A DNA stretch of 49,556 bases from GCA-002722245 sp964230605 (GCA_964230605.1 CAXRIN010000032.1:1-49556), one strand, 5' to 3'; positions 24,434 to 34,540 are shown, counted from the first letter of the stretch. Numbers and translations: made by a program. The notes: generated from the letters alone by a model not told the origin.

Positions 24434-27400
24434 ATGTCTGAATTGACTAAATTTCCACAAAGGATCAATTTCGCTGACGCAAAAGCGCGTCCGGAATATC
24501 CTGACTTTTTAGAAGTTCAATTGAAATCTTTCAAAGACTTCTTCCAGTTCGAGACTACTCCAGAAAACAGAGAGTCGGAGGGACTTTTTAAAGTTTTTGC
24601 TGAAAACTTTCCAATTACTGATGCGAGAAATCAATTCGTATTAGAATTTTTAGATTATTTTGTTGATCCACCAAGGTATACTATTGAAGAGTGTATCCAA
24701 AGGGGTCTTACCTATAGTGTTCCACTTAAGGCAAAATTGAAATTATATTGTACTGACGAAGAGCATGAAGATTTCGAAACTATCGTGCAGGACGTTTACT
24801 TAGGTACAATTCCTTATATGACACCGAAAGGTACTTTCGTGATTAATGGTGCTGAGCGAGTTATTGTTTCTCAATTACATAGATCACCAGGTGTATTCTT
24901 TGGTCAATCTAGACATGCTAACGGTACGAAATTGTATTCTGCGAGAATTATTCCTTTTAAAGGATCGTGGATTGAGTTCGCTACTGATATAAACAGTGTA
25001 ATGTATGCTTACATCGATCGTAAGAAAAAATTGCCTGTTACGACTTTATTAAGAGCAATTGGTTATGAATCTGATAAAGACTTATTAGAGATCTTTAACC
25101 TTGCTGATGAAGTTAAAATCAATAAGAAGAACTTAAAGGCTGCAGTTGGAAGAAAATTAGCTGCAAGAATTTTAAGAAGCTGGGTTGAAGATTTCGTAGA
25201 TGAAGATACTGGTGAAGTTGTTTCAATTGAAAGAAATGAAATCATTATTGATAGAGAAACTGTTATTGAGGAAAGTCACTTAGAACTAATTAAGGATTCT
25301 GGTGCAAAAACTATCTTATTACATAAAGAAGATACTTCAACTGCTGATTTTGCTATTATCTACAACACTTTACAGAAAGATACTTCTAACTCTGAGAAAG
25401 AAGCAGTAGAGCACATTTACCGTGTTTTACGTAACGCTGAACCACCAGATATGGAGACTGCAAGAGGAGTAATTGATAAATTATTCTTCTCTGATTCAAG
25501 ATATGATCTTGGAGAGGTAGGTAGATATAGAATTAATAAGAAATTAGGTAATGACATGTCTGAAGAGTCAAGAGTATTGACTAGAGAGGATATCATTTCC
25601 ATCATAAAGTACTTAATTGAATTAATTAACGCTAAAGCGGAGATTGATGATATTGACCACTTATCAAACAGACGTGTTAGAACTGTTGGTGAACAGTTGT
25701 ATTCTCAGTTCGGTGTTGGTTTAGCTAGAATGGCTAGAACTATCCGTGAGAGAATGAATGTTAGAGATAACGAGGTATTTACAGCAACTGATTTGATCAA
25801 TGCTAAGACTTTATCTTCTGTTATCAACTCATTCTTTGGAACTAACCAACTTTCTCAGTTTATGGATCAAACGAATCCATTAGCTGAAATAACAAACAAA
25901 CGTCGTTTATCAGCTTTAGGACCAGGCGGTTTATCTAGGGAAAGAGCTGGTTTCGAGGTTCGTGATGTTCACTATACGCACTACGGAAGACTTTGTACAA
26001 TTGAGACTCCTGAAGGACCGAATATTGGTTTGATTTCGTCTCTTTGTGTATATGCAAAAATCAACCGTCTAGGATTTATTGAAACTCCTTACAGAAAGGT
26101 TGAAAATGGTAAAGTAGATTTAAATAAGTTTGAATACTACTCTGCGGAAGAGGAAGAAGGTAGACTTATCGCTCAAGCAAATGCAGCTTTAAATGATGAT
26201 GGAACTTTCAAAAACAATGCTGTTAAAGCTAGATTAGAAGCTGATTATCCAATCGTAGAACCAACAGATATTACGATGATGGATGTTGCTCCTAACCAAA
26301 TTGCTTCCATAGCGGCCTCGTTAATTCCTTTCTTAGAGCATGATGATGCGAACCGTGCGTTGATGGGATCGAACATGATGCGTCAAGCAGTTCCATTGTT
26401 AAGTCCTCAAGCTCCAATCGTAGGTACTGGTTTAGAGAAACAAGTTGCTAGAGATTCTAGAGTTTTAATTAACGCTGAAGGTGAAGGTGTTGTTGAGTAT
26501 GTGGATGCAAACGAAATTCATATTAGATATAACAGAACTGAAGCTCAAAAATTAGTCTCTTTTGAAGATGATTTAAAAGTTTACCAATTAGTTAAGTTCA
26601 AGAAAACTAACCAAGGGACTTGTATCAACTTGAAGCCTATTGTACAAAAAGGTGAAAAAGTTGAAGAAGGTCAAGTGTTATGTGAAGGTTATGCAACTGA
26701 AAAAGGTGAATTAGCTATTGGTCGTAACTTGAAGGTAGCTTTTATGCCTTGGAAAGGATATAACTTCGAGGATGCAATTGTAATCTCTGAGAAAGTTGTA
26801 AAAGAAGATATTTACACTTCTGTTCATATCGAGGAGTTTATCATGCAGGTTAGAGACACTAAGCGAGGTTTAGAAGAGTTGACTGCTGATATTCCAAATG
26901 TTTCTGAAGATGCTACTAAGGATCTTGATGAAAATGGTATGATTAGAGTTGGTGCCGAAGTTAAAGAAGGTGATATCCTTATTGGTAAGATTACTCCGAA
27001 GGGAGAAACTGATCCAACTCCTGAAGAAAAATTATTAAGAGCAATTTTTGGAGATAAAGCTGGAGATGTTAAAGATGCTTCATTGAAAGTATCTCCATCT
27101 GTTCAGGGTGTTGTTATCGATAAGTTGTTATTCTCTAGGGCTATTAAAGACAGAAAGTCAAGAGCTGAGGAGAAAAACTTGGTTGCTAAATTAGAAGAAG
27201 AATACAAGAAGAATCTTGGTGAAGTAAAAGGTATTTTACTTGACAAGCTTTGGAAAATTGTTGAAGGTAAAACTTCAACTGGAGTATTCAACCTTTATAA
27301 AGAAGAATTAATTGGTAAAGGATCTAAGTTTACTAAGAAATCTTTAGCGGATATCGATTATGATAACGTTAATCCAATGAATTGGACAAAAGATGAGGAA

Positions 27401-28243
27401 GTAAACGATATGATTAAGCGTTTAATTCACAACTTTAACATTAAGGCTTCTGATATATTAGGTGCTCACAAGCGTAAAAAGTTCGCGATTACTGTTGGTG
27501 ATGAGTTACCGCAAGGTATCGTTAAGTTAGCTAAGGTTTATTTAGCTAAAAAGAGAAAGCTTAAAGTAGGAGATAAAATGGCTGGTCGTCACGGTAATAA
27601 AGGTATCGTTGCGAGAATCGTAAGAGAGGAAGATATGCCTTTCTTAGAAGATGGAACTCCAGTTGATATCGTTCTTAACCCACTAGGGGTACCTTCTCGT
27701 ATGAACTTAGGACAGATTTACGAAACTGTACTTGCTTGGGCAGGAGAGAAGTTAGGAATGAAGTTCGCTACTCCAATTTTTGATGGTGCATCTTTAGCAC
27801 AAATTAAAGAGTATACAGACAAAGCTGGTATAGCAGAAAATGGTCAGACATACCTTTATGATGGAGGTACTGGAGAGCGTTTCGATCAACCTGCAACAGT
27901 TGGTATTATTTATATGCTTAAGCTAGGTCACTTGGTTGATGATAAGATGCATGCTCGTTCTATCGGACCATACTCATTAATTACGCAACAACCATTAGGA
28001 GGTAAAGCTCAGTTTGGAGGTCAGCGTTTTGGAGAAATGGAAGTTTGGGCGCTTGAAGCATTTGGAGCAGCTAATATTCTTCGTGAGATCTTAACTGTTA
28101 AGTCTGATGACGTTTACGGTAGAGCTAAAGCTTACGAGGCTATTGTTAAAGGTGAACCAATGCCAGAGCCAGGTATTCCAGAATCGTTTAACGTATTGTT
28201 ACACGAGCTTCAAGGGTTAGGTCTTAACATTACGTTAGGATAA
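24434..28243 (+). CDS. rpoB: DNA-directed RNA polymerase subunit beta
   Basis: The 1269-residue subunit has all conserved regions, including the rifampicin pocket (GTNQLSQFMDQTNPLAEITNKRRLSALGPGG), PEGPNIGLISSL, GDKMAGRHGNKGIV and the C-terminal GGKAQFGGQRFGEMEVWALEA. Residue 488 is Asn where E. coli has His526, a rifampicin-contact residue; the other main contacts (Q513, D516, S531, L533 in E. coli numbering) are conserved. Residue 522 is Thr where E. coli has Pro560. It is preceded by an attenuator-like hairpin and followed by rpoC after 42 bases. Confidence 0.99.
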   Translation: MSELTKFPQRINFADAKARPEYPDFLEVQLKSFKDFFQFETTPENRESEGLFKVFAENFPITDARNQFVLEFLDYFVDPPRYTIEECIQRGLTYSVPLKAKLKLYCTDEEHEDFETIVQDVYLGTIPYMTPKGTFVINGAERVIVSQLHRSPGVFFGQSRHANGTKLYSARIIPFKGSWIEFATDINSVMYAYIDRKKKLPVTTLLRAIGYESDKDLLEIFNLADEVKINKKNLKAAVGRKLAARILRSWVEDFVDEDTGEVVSIERNEIIIDRETVIEESHLELIKDSGAKTILLHKEDTSTADFAIIYNTLQKDTSNSEKEAVEHIYRVLRNAEPPDMETARGVIDKLFFSDSRYDLGEVGRYRINKKLGNDMSEESRVLTREDIISIIKYLIELINAKAEIDDIDHLSNRRVRTVGEQLYSQFGVGLARMARTIRERMNVRDNEVFTATDLINAKTLSSVINSFFGTNQLSQFMDQTNPLAEITNKRRLSALGPGGLSRERAGFEVRDVHYTHYGRLCTIETPEGPNIGLISSLCVYAKINRLGFIETPYRKVENGKVDLNKFEYYSAEEEEGRLIAQANAALNDDGTFKNNAVKARLEADYPIVEPTDITMMDVAPNQIASIAASLIPFLEHDDANRALMGSNMMRQAVPLLSPQAPIVGTGLEKQVARDSRVLINAEGEGVVEYVDANEIHIRYNRTEAQKLVSFEDDLKVYQLVKFKKTNQGTCINLKPIVQKGEKVEEGQVLCEGYATEKGELAIGRNLKVAFMPWKGYNFEDAIVISEKVVKEDIYTSVHIEEFIMQVRDTKRGLEELTADIPNVSEDATKDLDENGMIRVGAEVKEGDILIGKITPKGETDPTPEEKLLRAIFGDKAGDVKDASLKVSPSVQGVVIDKLLFSRAIKDRKSRAEEKNLVAKLEEEYKKNLGEVKGILLDKLWKIVEGKTSTGVFNLYKEELIGKGSKFTKKSLADIDYDNVNPMNWTKDEEVNDMIKRLIHNFNIKASDILGAHKRKKFAITVGDELPQGIVKLAKVYLAKKRKLKVGDKMAGRHGNKGIVARIVREEDMPFLEDGTPVDIVLNPLGVPSRMNLGQIYETVLAWAGEKLGMKFATPIFDGASLAQIKEYTDKAGIAENGQTYLYDGGTGERFDQPATVGIIYMLKLGHLVDDKMHARSIGPYSLITQQPLGGKAQFGGQRFGEMEVWALEAFGAANILREILTVKSDDVYGRAKAYEAIVKGEPMPEPGIPESFNVLLHELQGLGLNITLG

Positions 28244-28285
28244 TCCGAGTAACTGATTTTTTGTTGAATTTATTATCGTATTACG

Positions 28286-31200
28286 ATGGCATATAGAAAA
28301 AATGTAAAAACTCCACCAAAATTTGATAAGATCACTATTAGCTTATCATCTCCAGAACAGATTTTAGATCGTTCAAGCGGTGAGGTTATTAAACCAGAGA
28401 CAATTAACTACAGAACTTATAAGCCTGAAAGAGATGGTTTATTCTGTGAGCGTATTTTCGGTCCTGTAAAAGACTGGGAATGTCACTGTGGAAAGTATAA
28501 GAGAATTCGTTACAAAGGAATAGTTTGTGACAGATGTGGAGTAGAGGTAACTGAGAAGAAAGTACGTAGAGAGAGAATGGGACACATTCAATTAGTTGTT
28601 CCTGTCGCTCACATTTGGTACTTCAGATCTTTACCTAACAAAATGGGTTACTTATTGGGATTACCTACTAAGAAGTTAGACATGATTATCTACTACGAGA
28701 GATATGTAGTTGTTAATCCAGGTATTGCTAATAACAAAGATGGAGAACCTTTAGCTTATTTAGATTTCTTAACAGAGGAAGAGTATTTAGATGTTTTAGA
28801 TACTTTACCTGCTGAGAATCAGTATTTGGATAATGAAGATCCTAATAAATTTATCGCAGCGATGGGTGCTGAAGCACTTGAGTTGTTATTAAAGAGATTA
28901 GATCTTGATGCATTATCTTACGAGTTAAGACATAAAGCAAATACTGAAACTTCTCAACAAAGAAAAGCGGAGGCTCTTAAGAGACTTCAAGTTGTTGAAG
29001 CATTCAGATCAGCTAACAAGCACATTGAGAACCGTCCTGAGTGGATGATTATTAAAGTGGTTCCTGTAATTCCGCCAGAATTACGTCCATTAGTTCCATT
29101 AGATGGTGGTCGTTTTGCGACATCTGATTTAAATGACCTTTACAGAAGAGTTATTATCAGAAACAACCGTTTAAAGAGATTAATTGAAATCAAAGCACCT
29201 GAAGTAATCTTACGTAATGAAAAGCGTATGTTACAGGAAGCTGTTGATTCATTATTTGATAACTCAAGAAAAGCTAACGCTGTTAAAACTGATGCTAACA
29301 GAGCTTTAAAATCTTTATCTGATTCCTTAAAAGGTAAGTCAGGACGTTTCCGTCAGAACTTATTAGGGAAAAGGGTTGATTATTCTGCTCGTTCGGTAAT
29401 TATCGTTGGACCAACGTTGAAGTTACATGAGTGTGGTTTACCTAAGAACATGGCTGCAGAACTTTATAAGCCTTTCATCATTAGAAAGATGATTGAAAGA
29501 GGAATTGTAAAGACTGTTAAGTCTGCTAAGAAAATGGTAGATAAGAAAGATCCTGTAGTATGGGATATTCTTGAAAATGTTTTAAAAGGGCATCCAGTTC
29601 TTTTAAACAGGGCCCCTACTCTTCACAGATTAGGTATTCAAGCATTCCAGCCTAAACTTATTGAAGGTAAAGCAATTCAGTTACATCCATTAGCTTGTTC
29701 TGCATTCAACGCCGATTTCGATGGGGATCAAATGGCGGTTCATTTACCATTAGGTAATGCAGCAATTTTGGAGGCTCAAATGTTAATGTTAGCTTCTCAC
29801 AATATCTTAAACCCTGCTAATGGTGAGCCAATCGCTGTACCATCTCAGGATATGGTATTAGGTTTATATTACATTACAAAAGAGAAGAAAAGTACAAAGC
29901 AAGAGCCTGTTAAAGGTGAGGGTATGACATTCTACTCTTCTGAAGAAGTTATCATTGCTCTTAATGAAAAAGCTGTTGACATGCATGCTTGTATCAAAGT
30001 AAAAGCAACAGTTAGAGAAGATGAGCAGTTAGTTGAAAAGATTATTGAAACAACCGCAGGTAGAGTTTTATTTAACCAAGATACTCCTAAGGCTGTTGGA
30101 TTTATTAATAAGCTATTAACTAAGAAAGAGTTGAAGAAAGTAATTTCTGAGGTTATTAGAATCACAGGAATGGCTGAAGCTGCAGATTTCTTGGATAAAA
30201 TTAAAGAGAGAGGATTCATCAATGCATTTAGAGGTGGATTATCATTCTCGTTAAACGACGTAGTTATACCTGAAGCAAAAGCAAAATTAATTGCTGAAGC
30301 TGAAGAGAAGGTTGAGGAGATTAAGAACAACTATAACATGGGATTCATTACTAATAATGAACGATACAACCAGGTTATTGATGTTTGGGGTAGAACTAAT
30401 GTTGAGTTAACTGAAGTATTAATGCAACAGCTTGAGGAAGATAAGCAAGGGTTTAACTCGGTATATATGATGTACCATTCGGGTGCTCGTGGATCTAAAG
30501 AACAGATTCGTCAGTTATCAGGAATGAGGGGATTAATGGCTAAGCCACAAAAATCTGGAGCTACAACTCAAGCGGTAATCGAAAACCCAATTATCTCTAA
30601 CTTTAAAGAAGGGCTTTCAATTCTTGAGTACTTTATTTCTACTCACGGTGCTCGTAAAGGTCTTGCCGATACAGCTCTTAAAACGGCAGATGCTGGTTAC
30701 TTAACAAGACGTTTAGTTGATGTTGCACAAGATGTTGTTGTAACTGAAATTGATTGTGGTACATTAAGAGGTTTAGAGACTTCTGCATTAATGAAAGATG
30801 ATGAAGTTGTTGAATCATTAGCTGCAAGAATTGAAGGTAGAACATCTGTGCATGACGTAGTTCATCCACAAACAGGAGATCTATTAGTTGGTGCTGGAGA
30901 GGAAATAACTGCTAATGTTGCTGCTGCTATTGACGAATCACCTGTTGATTCAGTTGAAATAAGATCTGCGCTTACTTGTGAGTCAGAGAAGGGTATTTGT
31001 GCTAAATGTTATGGTAGAAACCTTGCATCTGGTAGAGTGGTTAAACCAGGAGAAGCTGTTGGTGTTATTGCAGCACAGTCAATTGGTGAACCAGGTACCC
31101 AGTTAACTCTTAGAACGTTCCACGTTGGGGGTACTGCCTCTACTTCATCAACCGATAACAAGAACATCGTTAAATATGATGGTTTACTTGAAATCGATGA

Positions 31201-32581
31201 ATTAAAGACTGTAGAAGGTGAAAATGATTTAGGTGAAAAAGTTGAAATAGTAATTGGTCGTTCAGCTGAAATGAGAGTTATCGATCCAAAGACTAAGATT
31301 CAATTAACTTCTAACTTAATTCCTTACGGAGCTACATTATTCATTCAGCCAGGTAAAAAGGTTAAGAAAGGAGATGTGGTTTGTGAGTGGGATCCATACA
31401 ACGCATCAATTATTACAGAAGAAGCTGGTAAGGTTGAATTTGAAAATATTGAGGAAGGTATTACTTATAGAGTTGAATCTGATGAACAAACTGGATTTGA
31501 GGAAAAAGTAATCGTTGAAAATAGAGACAAGAAGAAAAACCCAACTATTAAAGTAGTCAAAGGAAAAGAAGTTTTAAGAACATATTCTTTACCTGTAGGA
31601 GCTCATATTAGTATAGAAAACGGTCAAGCTGTTAAGCCTGGTCAAACTTTAGCTAAGATTCCTAGATCTGCTGCGAAAGGAGGGGATATTACTGGAGGTT
31701 TACCAAGGGTAACTGAGTTATTCGAAGCGAGAAACCCATCTAATCCAGCTGTAGTAGCTGAAGTTGATGGTATTGTTAGCTACGGTAAAATCAAAAGAGG
31801 TAATAGAGAGATTATTGTTGAAGCAAAAACTGGTCAAATTAAAAAGTACCTAGTTCCATTATCTAAGCACATTTTAGTACAGGAAAATGACTTCATCAAA
31901 GCTGGTATGCCACTTTCAGAGGGAGCTACAACTCCAAGTGATATTTTAAGAATCATGGGACCTACTAAGGTACAAGAGTACTTAGTAAACGAAATTCAAG
32001 AAGTATATCGTTTACAAGGGGTAGGGATTAATGATAAGCACTTCGAAGTTATCGTTCGTCAGATGATGAGAAAAGTAGTAATCGATGACGCTGGAGATAC
32101 TAAATTCTTAGAGAAAGAGATTGTTAACAAGATCGATTTCAACAAAGAGAATGATAATATTTTCGGTAAAATGGTTGTTACTGAAGTTGGAGATTCTACT
32201 GAATTAAAAGCTGGTCAAATTATTACTGCTAGAAAATTAAGAGAAGAAAACTCTTACCTTAAGAGAGAAGATAAAGCGTTAGTTGAAGCAAGAGAAGCAA
32301 TTCCAGCAACATCTACAGCAATCTTACAAGGTATTACAAGAGCGTCACTTCAAACTAACTCATTTATCTCTGCAGCTTCGTTCCAAGAGACTACTAAAGT
32401 TCTTAACGAAGCAGCTGTAAATGGAAAAGTTGATTACTTAGAAGGGCTTAAAGAAAATGTTATTGTTGGTCATAAGATTCCTGCAGGAACAGGTCTTAAG
32501 CATTACAAGAACATTGTAGTAGGTTCTAAAGAAGAGTATGATGCTGTAATGGAGGCTCGTAAAATGACTGAAGAAGTATAA
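28286..32581 (+). CDS. rpoC: DNA-directed RNA polymerase subunit beta'
   Basis: The 1431-residue subunit carries the N-terminal zinc ribbon (Cys66, Cys68, Cys81, Cys84), the catalytic NADFDGD at 475-481 that holds the active-site magnesium, and the second zinc site (CESEKGICAKCYGR). The trigger-loop region GARGSKEQIRQLSGMRG is normal. Its stop codon overlaps the ATG of the DUF3467 gene by one base (TAATG). Confidence 0.99.
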   Translation: MAYRKNVKTPPKFDKITISLSSPEQILDRSSGEVIKPETINYRTYKPERDGLFCERIFGPVKDWECHCGKYKRIRYKGIVCDRCGVEVTEKKVRRERMGHIQLVVPVAHIWYFRSLPNKMGYLLGLPTKKLDMIIYYERYVVVNPGIANNKDGEPLAYLDFLTEEEYLDVLDTLPAENQYLDNEDPNKFIAAMGAEALELLLKRLDLDALSYELRHKANTETSQQRKAEALKRLQVVEAFRSANKHIENRPEWMIIKVVPVIPPELRPLVPLDGGRFATSDLNDLYRRVIIRNNRLKRLIEIKAPEVILRNEKRMLQEAVDSLFDNSRKANAVKTDANRALKSLSDSLKGKSGRFRQNLLGKRVDYSARSVIIVGPTLKLHECGLPKNMAAELYKPFIIRKMIERGIVKTVKSAKKMVDKKDPVVWDILENVLKGHPVLLNRAPTLHRLGIQAFQPKLIEGKAIQLHPLACSAFNADFDGDQMAVHLPLGNAAILEAQMLMLASHNILNPANGEPIAVPSQDMVLGLYYITKEKKSTKQEPVKGEGMTFYSSEEVIIALNEKAVDMHACIKVKATVREDEQLVEKIIETTAGRVLFNQDTPKAVGFINKLLTKKELKKVISEVIRITGMAEAADFLDKIKERGFINAFRGGLSFSLNDVVIPEAKAKLIAEAEEKVEEIKNNYNMGFITNNERYNQVIDVWGRTNVELTEVLMQQLEEDKQGFNSVYMMYHSGARGSKEQIRQLSGMRGLMAKPQKSGATTQAVIENPIISNFKEGLSILEYFISTHGARKGLADTALKTADAGYLTRRLVDVAQDVVVTEIDCGTLRGLETSALMKDDEVVESLAARIEGRTSVHDVVHPQTGDLLVGAGEEITANVAAAIDESPVDSVEIRSALTCESEKGICAKCYGRNLASGRVVKPGEAVGVIAAQSIGEPGTQLTLRTFHVGGTASTSSTDNKNIVKYDGLLEIDELKTVEGENDLGEKVEIVIGRSAEMRVIDPKTKIQLTSNLIPYGATLFIQPGKKVKKGDVVCEWDPYNASIITEEAGKVEFENIEEGITYRVESDEQTGFEEKVIVENRDKKKNPTIKVVKGKEVLRTYSLPVGAHISIENGQAVKPGQTLAKIPRSAAKGGDITGGLPRVTELFEARNPSNPAVVAEVDGIVSYGKIKRGNREIIVEAKTGQIKKYLVPLSKHILVQENDFIKAGMPLSEGATTPSDILRIMGPTKVQEYLVNEIQEVYRLQGVGINDKHFEVIVRQMMRKVVIDDAGDTKFLEKEIVNKIDFNKENDNIFGKMVVTEVGDSTELKAGQIITARKLREENSYLKREDKALVEAREAIPATSTAILQGITRASLQTNSFISAASFQETTKVLNEAAVNGKVDYLEGLKENVIVGHKIPAGTGLKHYKNIVVGSKEEYDAVMEARKMTEEV

Positions 32582-32913
32582 TGGCTGATTTTAAAGAAAA
32601 GAATCAATCTGAAAATCAACTTAGTATTGAGTTGAATGAAGAAGTAGCTGAAGGGGTTTATACGAACTTGGCAATAATTTCACATTCGAATTCAGAATTT
32701 ATTATGGATTTTGTGAATATAATGCCTGGTGTTCCTAAAGCTAAAGTTAAGAGTAGAGTTGTAATGACTCCTCAAAACACCAAAAGATTGATTCATGCTT
32801 TATCTGAAAACATTAGAAAGTTTGAACAAATACATGGTCCTTTAAAAATGGATAATAGTCCAGAAAATCCTGGCTTCCCTATAAATTTCGGAGGACCAAA
32901 AGCAGAAGCTTAA
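32581..32913 (+). CDS. DUF3467 family protein coupled to rpoC
   Basis: The 110-residue protein matches DUF3467, a small family of unknown function (IELNEEVAEGVYTNLAIISHSNSEFIMDFVNIMPGVPKAKVKSRVVMTPQNTKRLIHALSENI). The core looks like an antiparallel beta sheet followed by a helix, with no catalytic motif. The ATG shares its A with the rpoC stop, so translation is probably coupled and the two proteins made together. The transcript ends just after it. A link to RNA polymerase or to translation is inferred from position only. Confidence 0.88.
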   Translation: MADFKEKNQSENQLSIELNEEVAEGVYTNLAIISHSNSEFIMDFVNIMPGVPKAKVKSRVVMTPQNTKRLIHALSENIRKFEQIHGPLKMDNSPENPGFPINFGGPKAEA

Positions 32914-32922
32914 ATTTTAGAG

Positions 32923-32946
32923 AAAGCCCCTTTTAAGGGGCTTTTT
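32923..32946 (+). terminator. Intrinsic terminator of the rpoBC-DUF3467 transcript
   Basis: A perfect 10-bp stem (32923-32932 with 32935-32944) with a GC core and an overlapping T run. It closes the long transcript that includes rpoB and rpoC. Confidence 0.9.
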
Positions 32947-32947
32947 C

Positions 32948-33020
32948 GTTTAAAGTATAAAGTAGAGAGTTTACCACTAGTTGAACTTTAAATTTTAGAC
33001 GATAAACTTTAAACTTATTA
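32948..33020 (+). repeat. Heptad-phased inverted repeat running into the RlmL-like start codon
   Basis: The left arm has heptads GTTTAAA, GTATAAA, GTAGAGA, GTTTACC (32948-32975). After a short spacer the right arm has CTTTAAA, TTTTAGA, CGATAAA, CTTTAAA, CTTATTA (32986-33020), and the last unit ends on the A of the ATG. The outer units are perfect reverse complements; the inner ones are diverged. A TTG at 32981-32983 lies exactly 19 bases before a weak -7-like TAAACTTT (33003-33010). Confidence 0.7.
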
Positions 33021-34168
33021 TGGAAATTGTAGCAAAAACATTCGCCGGATTGGAAGACCTATTGGCTTCTGAAATTAAAGAGGCAGGAGGTAAAAGAATA
33101 AAATTAATAAAACGTGGAGTTAAGTTTGAAGGTGATGAGGAAGTTTTATATCGATGTTTGTTATCACTTAGAACTGTTTTAAGGTTACTTGTTCCTGTAT
33201 TTCAGTTCAAGGCACATACCGAAAAAGATCTTTACTTTAAAGTGAAAAAATTGCCTTGGGAGGATTTTTTAGAATTAGACCAAACTTTTGCAATAGATTG
33301 TGTTGCAAATTCAAATGTATTTAATCACAGTAAATTTGTTGCATTAAGAGTAAAGGATGCTATTTGCGATAGATTTAGGGCCAATAATAATGACAGAAGG
33401 CCAGATGTTAATGTTCGTAATCCTGATTTACCTATAAATGTTCATGTTAATAATTTAGACGTTACAATTTTGCTTGATGTTTCTGGTTATTCTCTTCATC
33501 AAAGAGGTTATAGAACTAGAGATCATAAAGCGCCATTGAATGAAGCTCTTGCAGCTGGTATTCTTATGCTTTCTGGTTGGGATAAAAAGCAGAATTTATA
33601 TGATCCTATGTGTGGTTCAGGAACTATATTAGTTGAGGCTGCTATGATGGCTCAAAATATAGCACCAAGGTTGTTTTCTAATAAGAGATTTGCGTTAGAA
33701 AAGTGGGATAATTTTGATTTACAACTCTGGAAGAAAGTGAAAAAGGAGTTAAAGGAACTAATAGAGCCTTCCTCAACAAAAATTTATGGTTCTGATATTT
33801 CTCCAAAGGCAGTTCAAATGGCAAAGTTTTCCTCTAAAGATGGTGCTGTTGATGATATTGTAGAAGTTGTGCAGGCGGACTTTTTTAAGCGACAAAATAA
33901 ATTTGGTGAATTGTTTATTGTTACAAACCCTCCTTATGGAGAAAGGTTAAAAGAAGAAGATATTATTGAATTTTATAAAGAAATTGGGAATACTTTTAAA
34001 AGGGAGTATAGAGGTAGTGAAGCATGGGTTTTGAGTAGTAATTTTGAAGCATTAAAATTCATAGGGCTAAAACCTTCAAAAAAAATCCCTCTGAAAAATG
34101 GAGCTTTGGATGTTAAGCTTCAGAAGTACGAAATGTATTCTGGTAGTAAAAAGGCTGTAAAAAATTAA
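33020..34168 (+). CDS. THUMP-domain rRNA guanine-N2 methyltransferase (RlmL-like)
   Basis: The 382-residue enzyme has an N-terminal THUMP RNA-binding domain (about 40-155) and a Rossmann methyltransferase domain with SAM motif YDPMCGSGTILVEAAMMA, acidic motif YGSDISPKAV and catalytic NPPYGERL near residue 302. This is the class of E. coli RlmL (the N-terminal half of RlmKL), which makes m2G in 23S rRNA; the RlmK half is absent. The target position is inferred from family. Its stop codon overlaps that of the convergent REC gene on the other strand. Confidence 0.9.
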   Translation: MEIVAKTFAGLEDLLASEIKEAGGKRIKLIKRGVKFEGDEEVLYRCLLSLRTVLRLLVPVFQFKAHTEKDLYFKVKKLPWEDFLELDQTFAIDCVANSNVFNHSKFVALRVKDAICDRFRANNNDRRPDVNVRNPDLPINVHVNNLDVTILLDVSGYSLHQRGYRTRDHKAPLNEALAAGILMLSGWDKKQNLYDPMCGSGTILVEAAMMAQNIAPRLFSNKRFALEKWDNFDLQLWKKVKKELKELIEPSSTKIYGSDISPKAVQMAKFSSKDGAVDDIVEVVQADFFKRQNKFGELFIVTNPPYGERLKEEDIIEFYKEIGNTFKREYRGSEAWVLSSNFEALKFIGLKPSKKIPLKNGALDVKLQKYEMYSGSKKAVKN

Positions 34169-34539
34169 AGTCGGTTTATTAAATCCAGTAATTTTTCATG
34201 TGTTAGAGGTTTGTTTATAAAGTCAAAAACGTCATTGTATTGAAAGGCAATTTCTTTATCTGCCTCTCTTATTGAACTAGTGTACATTGCTATTTTTGAT
34301 TTCCCTTCGAATCCGTTTTCTCTGTAAGTTTTTAAAAAATCTAAACCATCCATTATTGGCATGTTAATATCCAGAAGAATTAAGTCTGGAAAATTGAAAG
34401 CATCTTTTAATTTATTAATGGCTTCCAATCCATTGATAACAACATCAATATCTCCTTCAATGCCTGCTTTTTTTAAGGCGTTAACAGTAAGGAAGTTACA
34501 TATTTTATCATCATCTACAACTAATATGGATTTAGTCAT
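34165..34539 (-). CDS. Single-domain response regulator (REC only)
   Basis: The 124-residue protein is a bare receiver domain: acidic pair Asp9/Asp10, phospho-acceptor Asp57 (LILLDINMPIMDG), Thr87 and Lys110 (INKPL). It has no output domain, like CheY. It is the last gene of a four-gene signalling run and starts 1 base after the REC-DHp gene, so it is likely translationally coupled. It may be the final acceptor of the relay or a phosphate sink. Confidence 0.93.
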   Translation of the reverse strand: MTKSILVVDDDKICNFLTVNALKKAGIEGDIDVVINGLEAINKLKDAFNFPDLILLDINMPIMDGLDFLKTYRENGFEGKSKIAMYTSSIREADKEIAFQYNDVFDFINKPLTHEKLLDLINRL

Positions 34540-34540
34540 T

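Noticed and set aside
25982..26005. Second rifampicin-type change in RpoB (Thr for Pro before IETPEG)
   Set aside because: Counting from the His526 position, the changed residue aligns with E. coli Pro560, not with the resistance site Pro564, which is conserved here.
29932..30330. 132-codon reverse-strand frame inside rpoC
   Set aside because: It lies fully within conserved rpoC on the other strand and has no recognisable domain.
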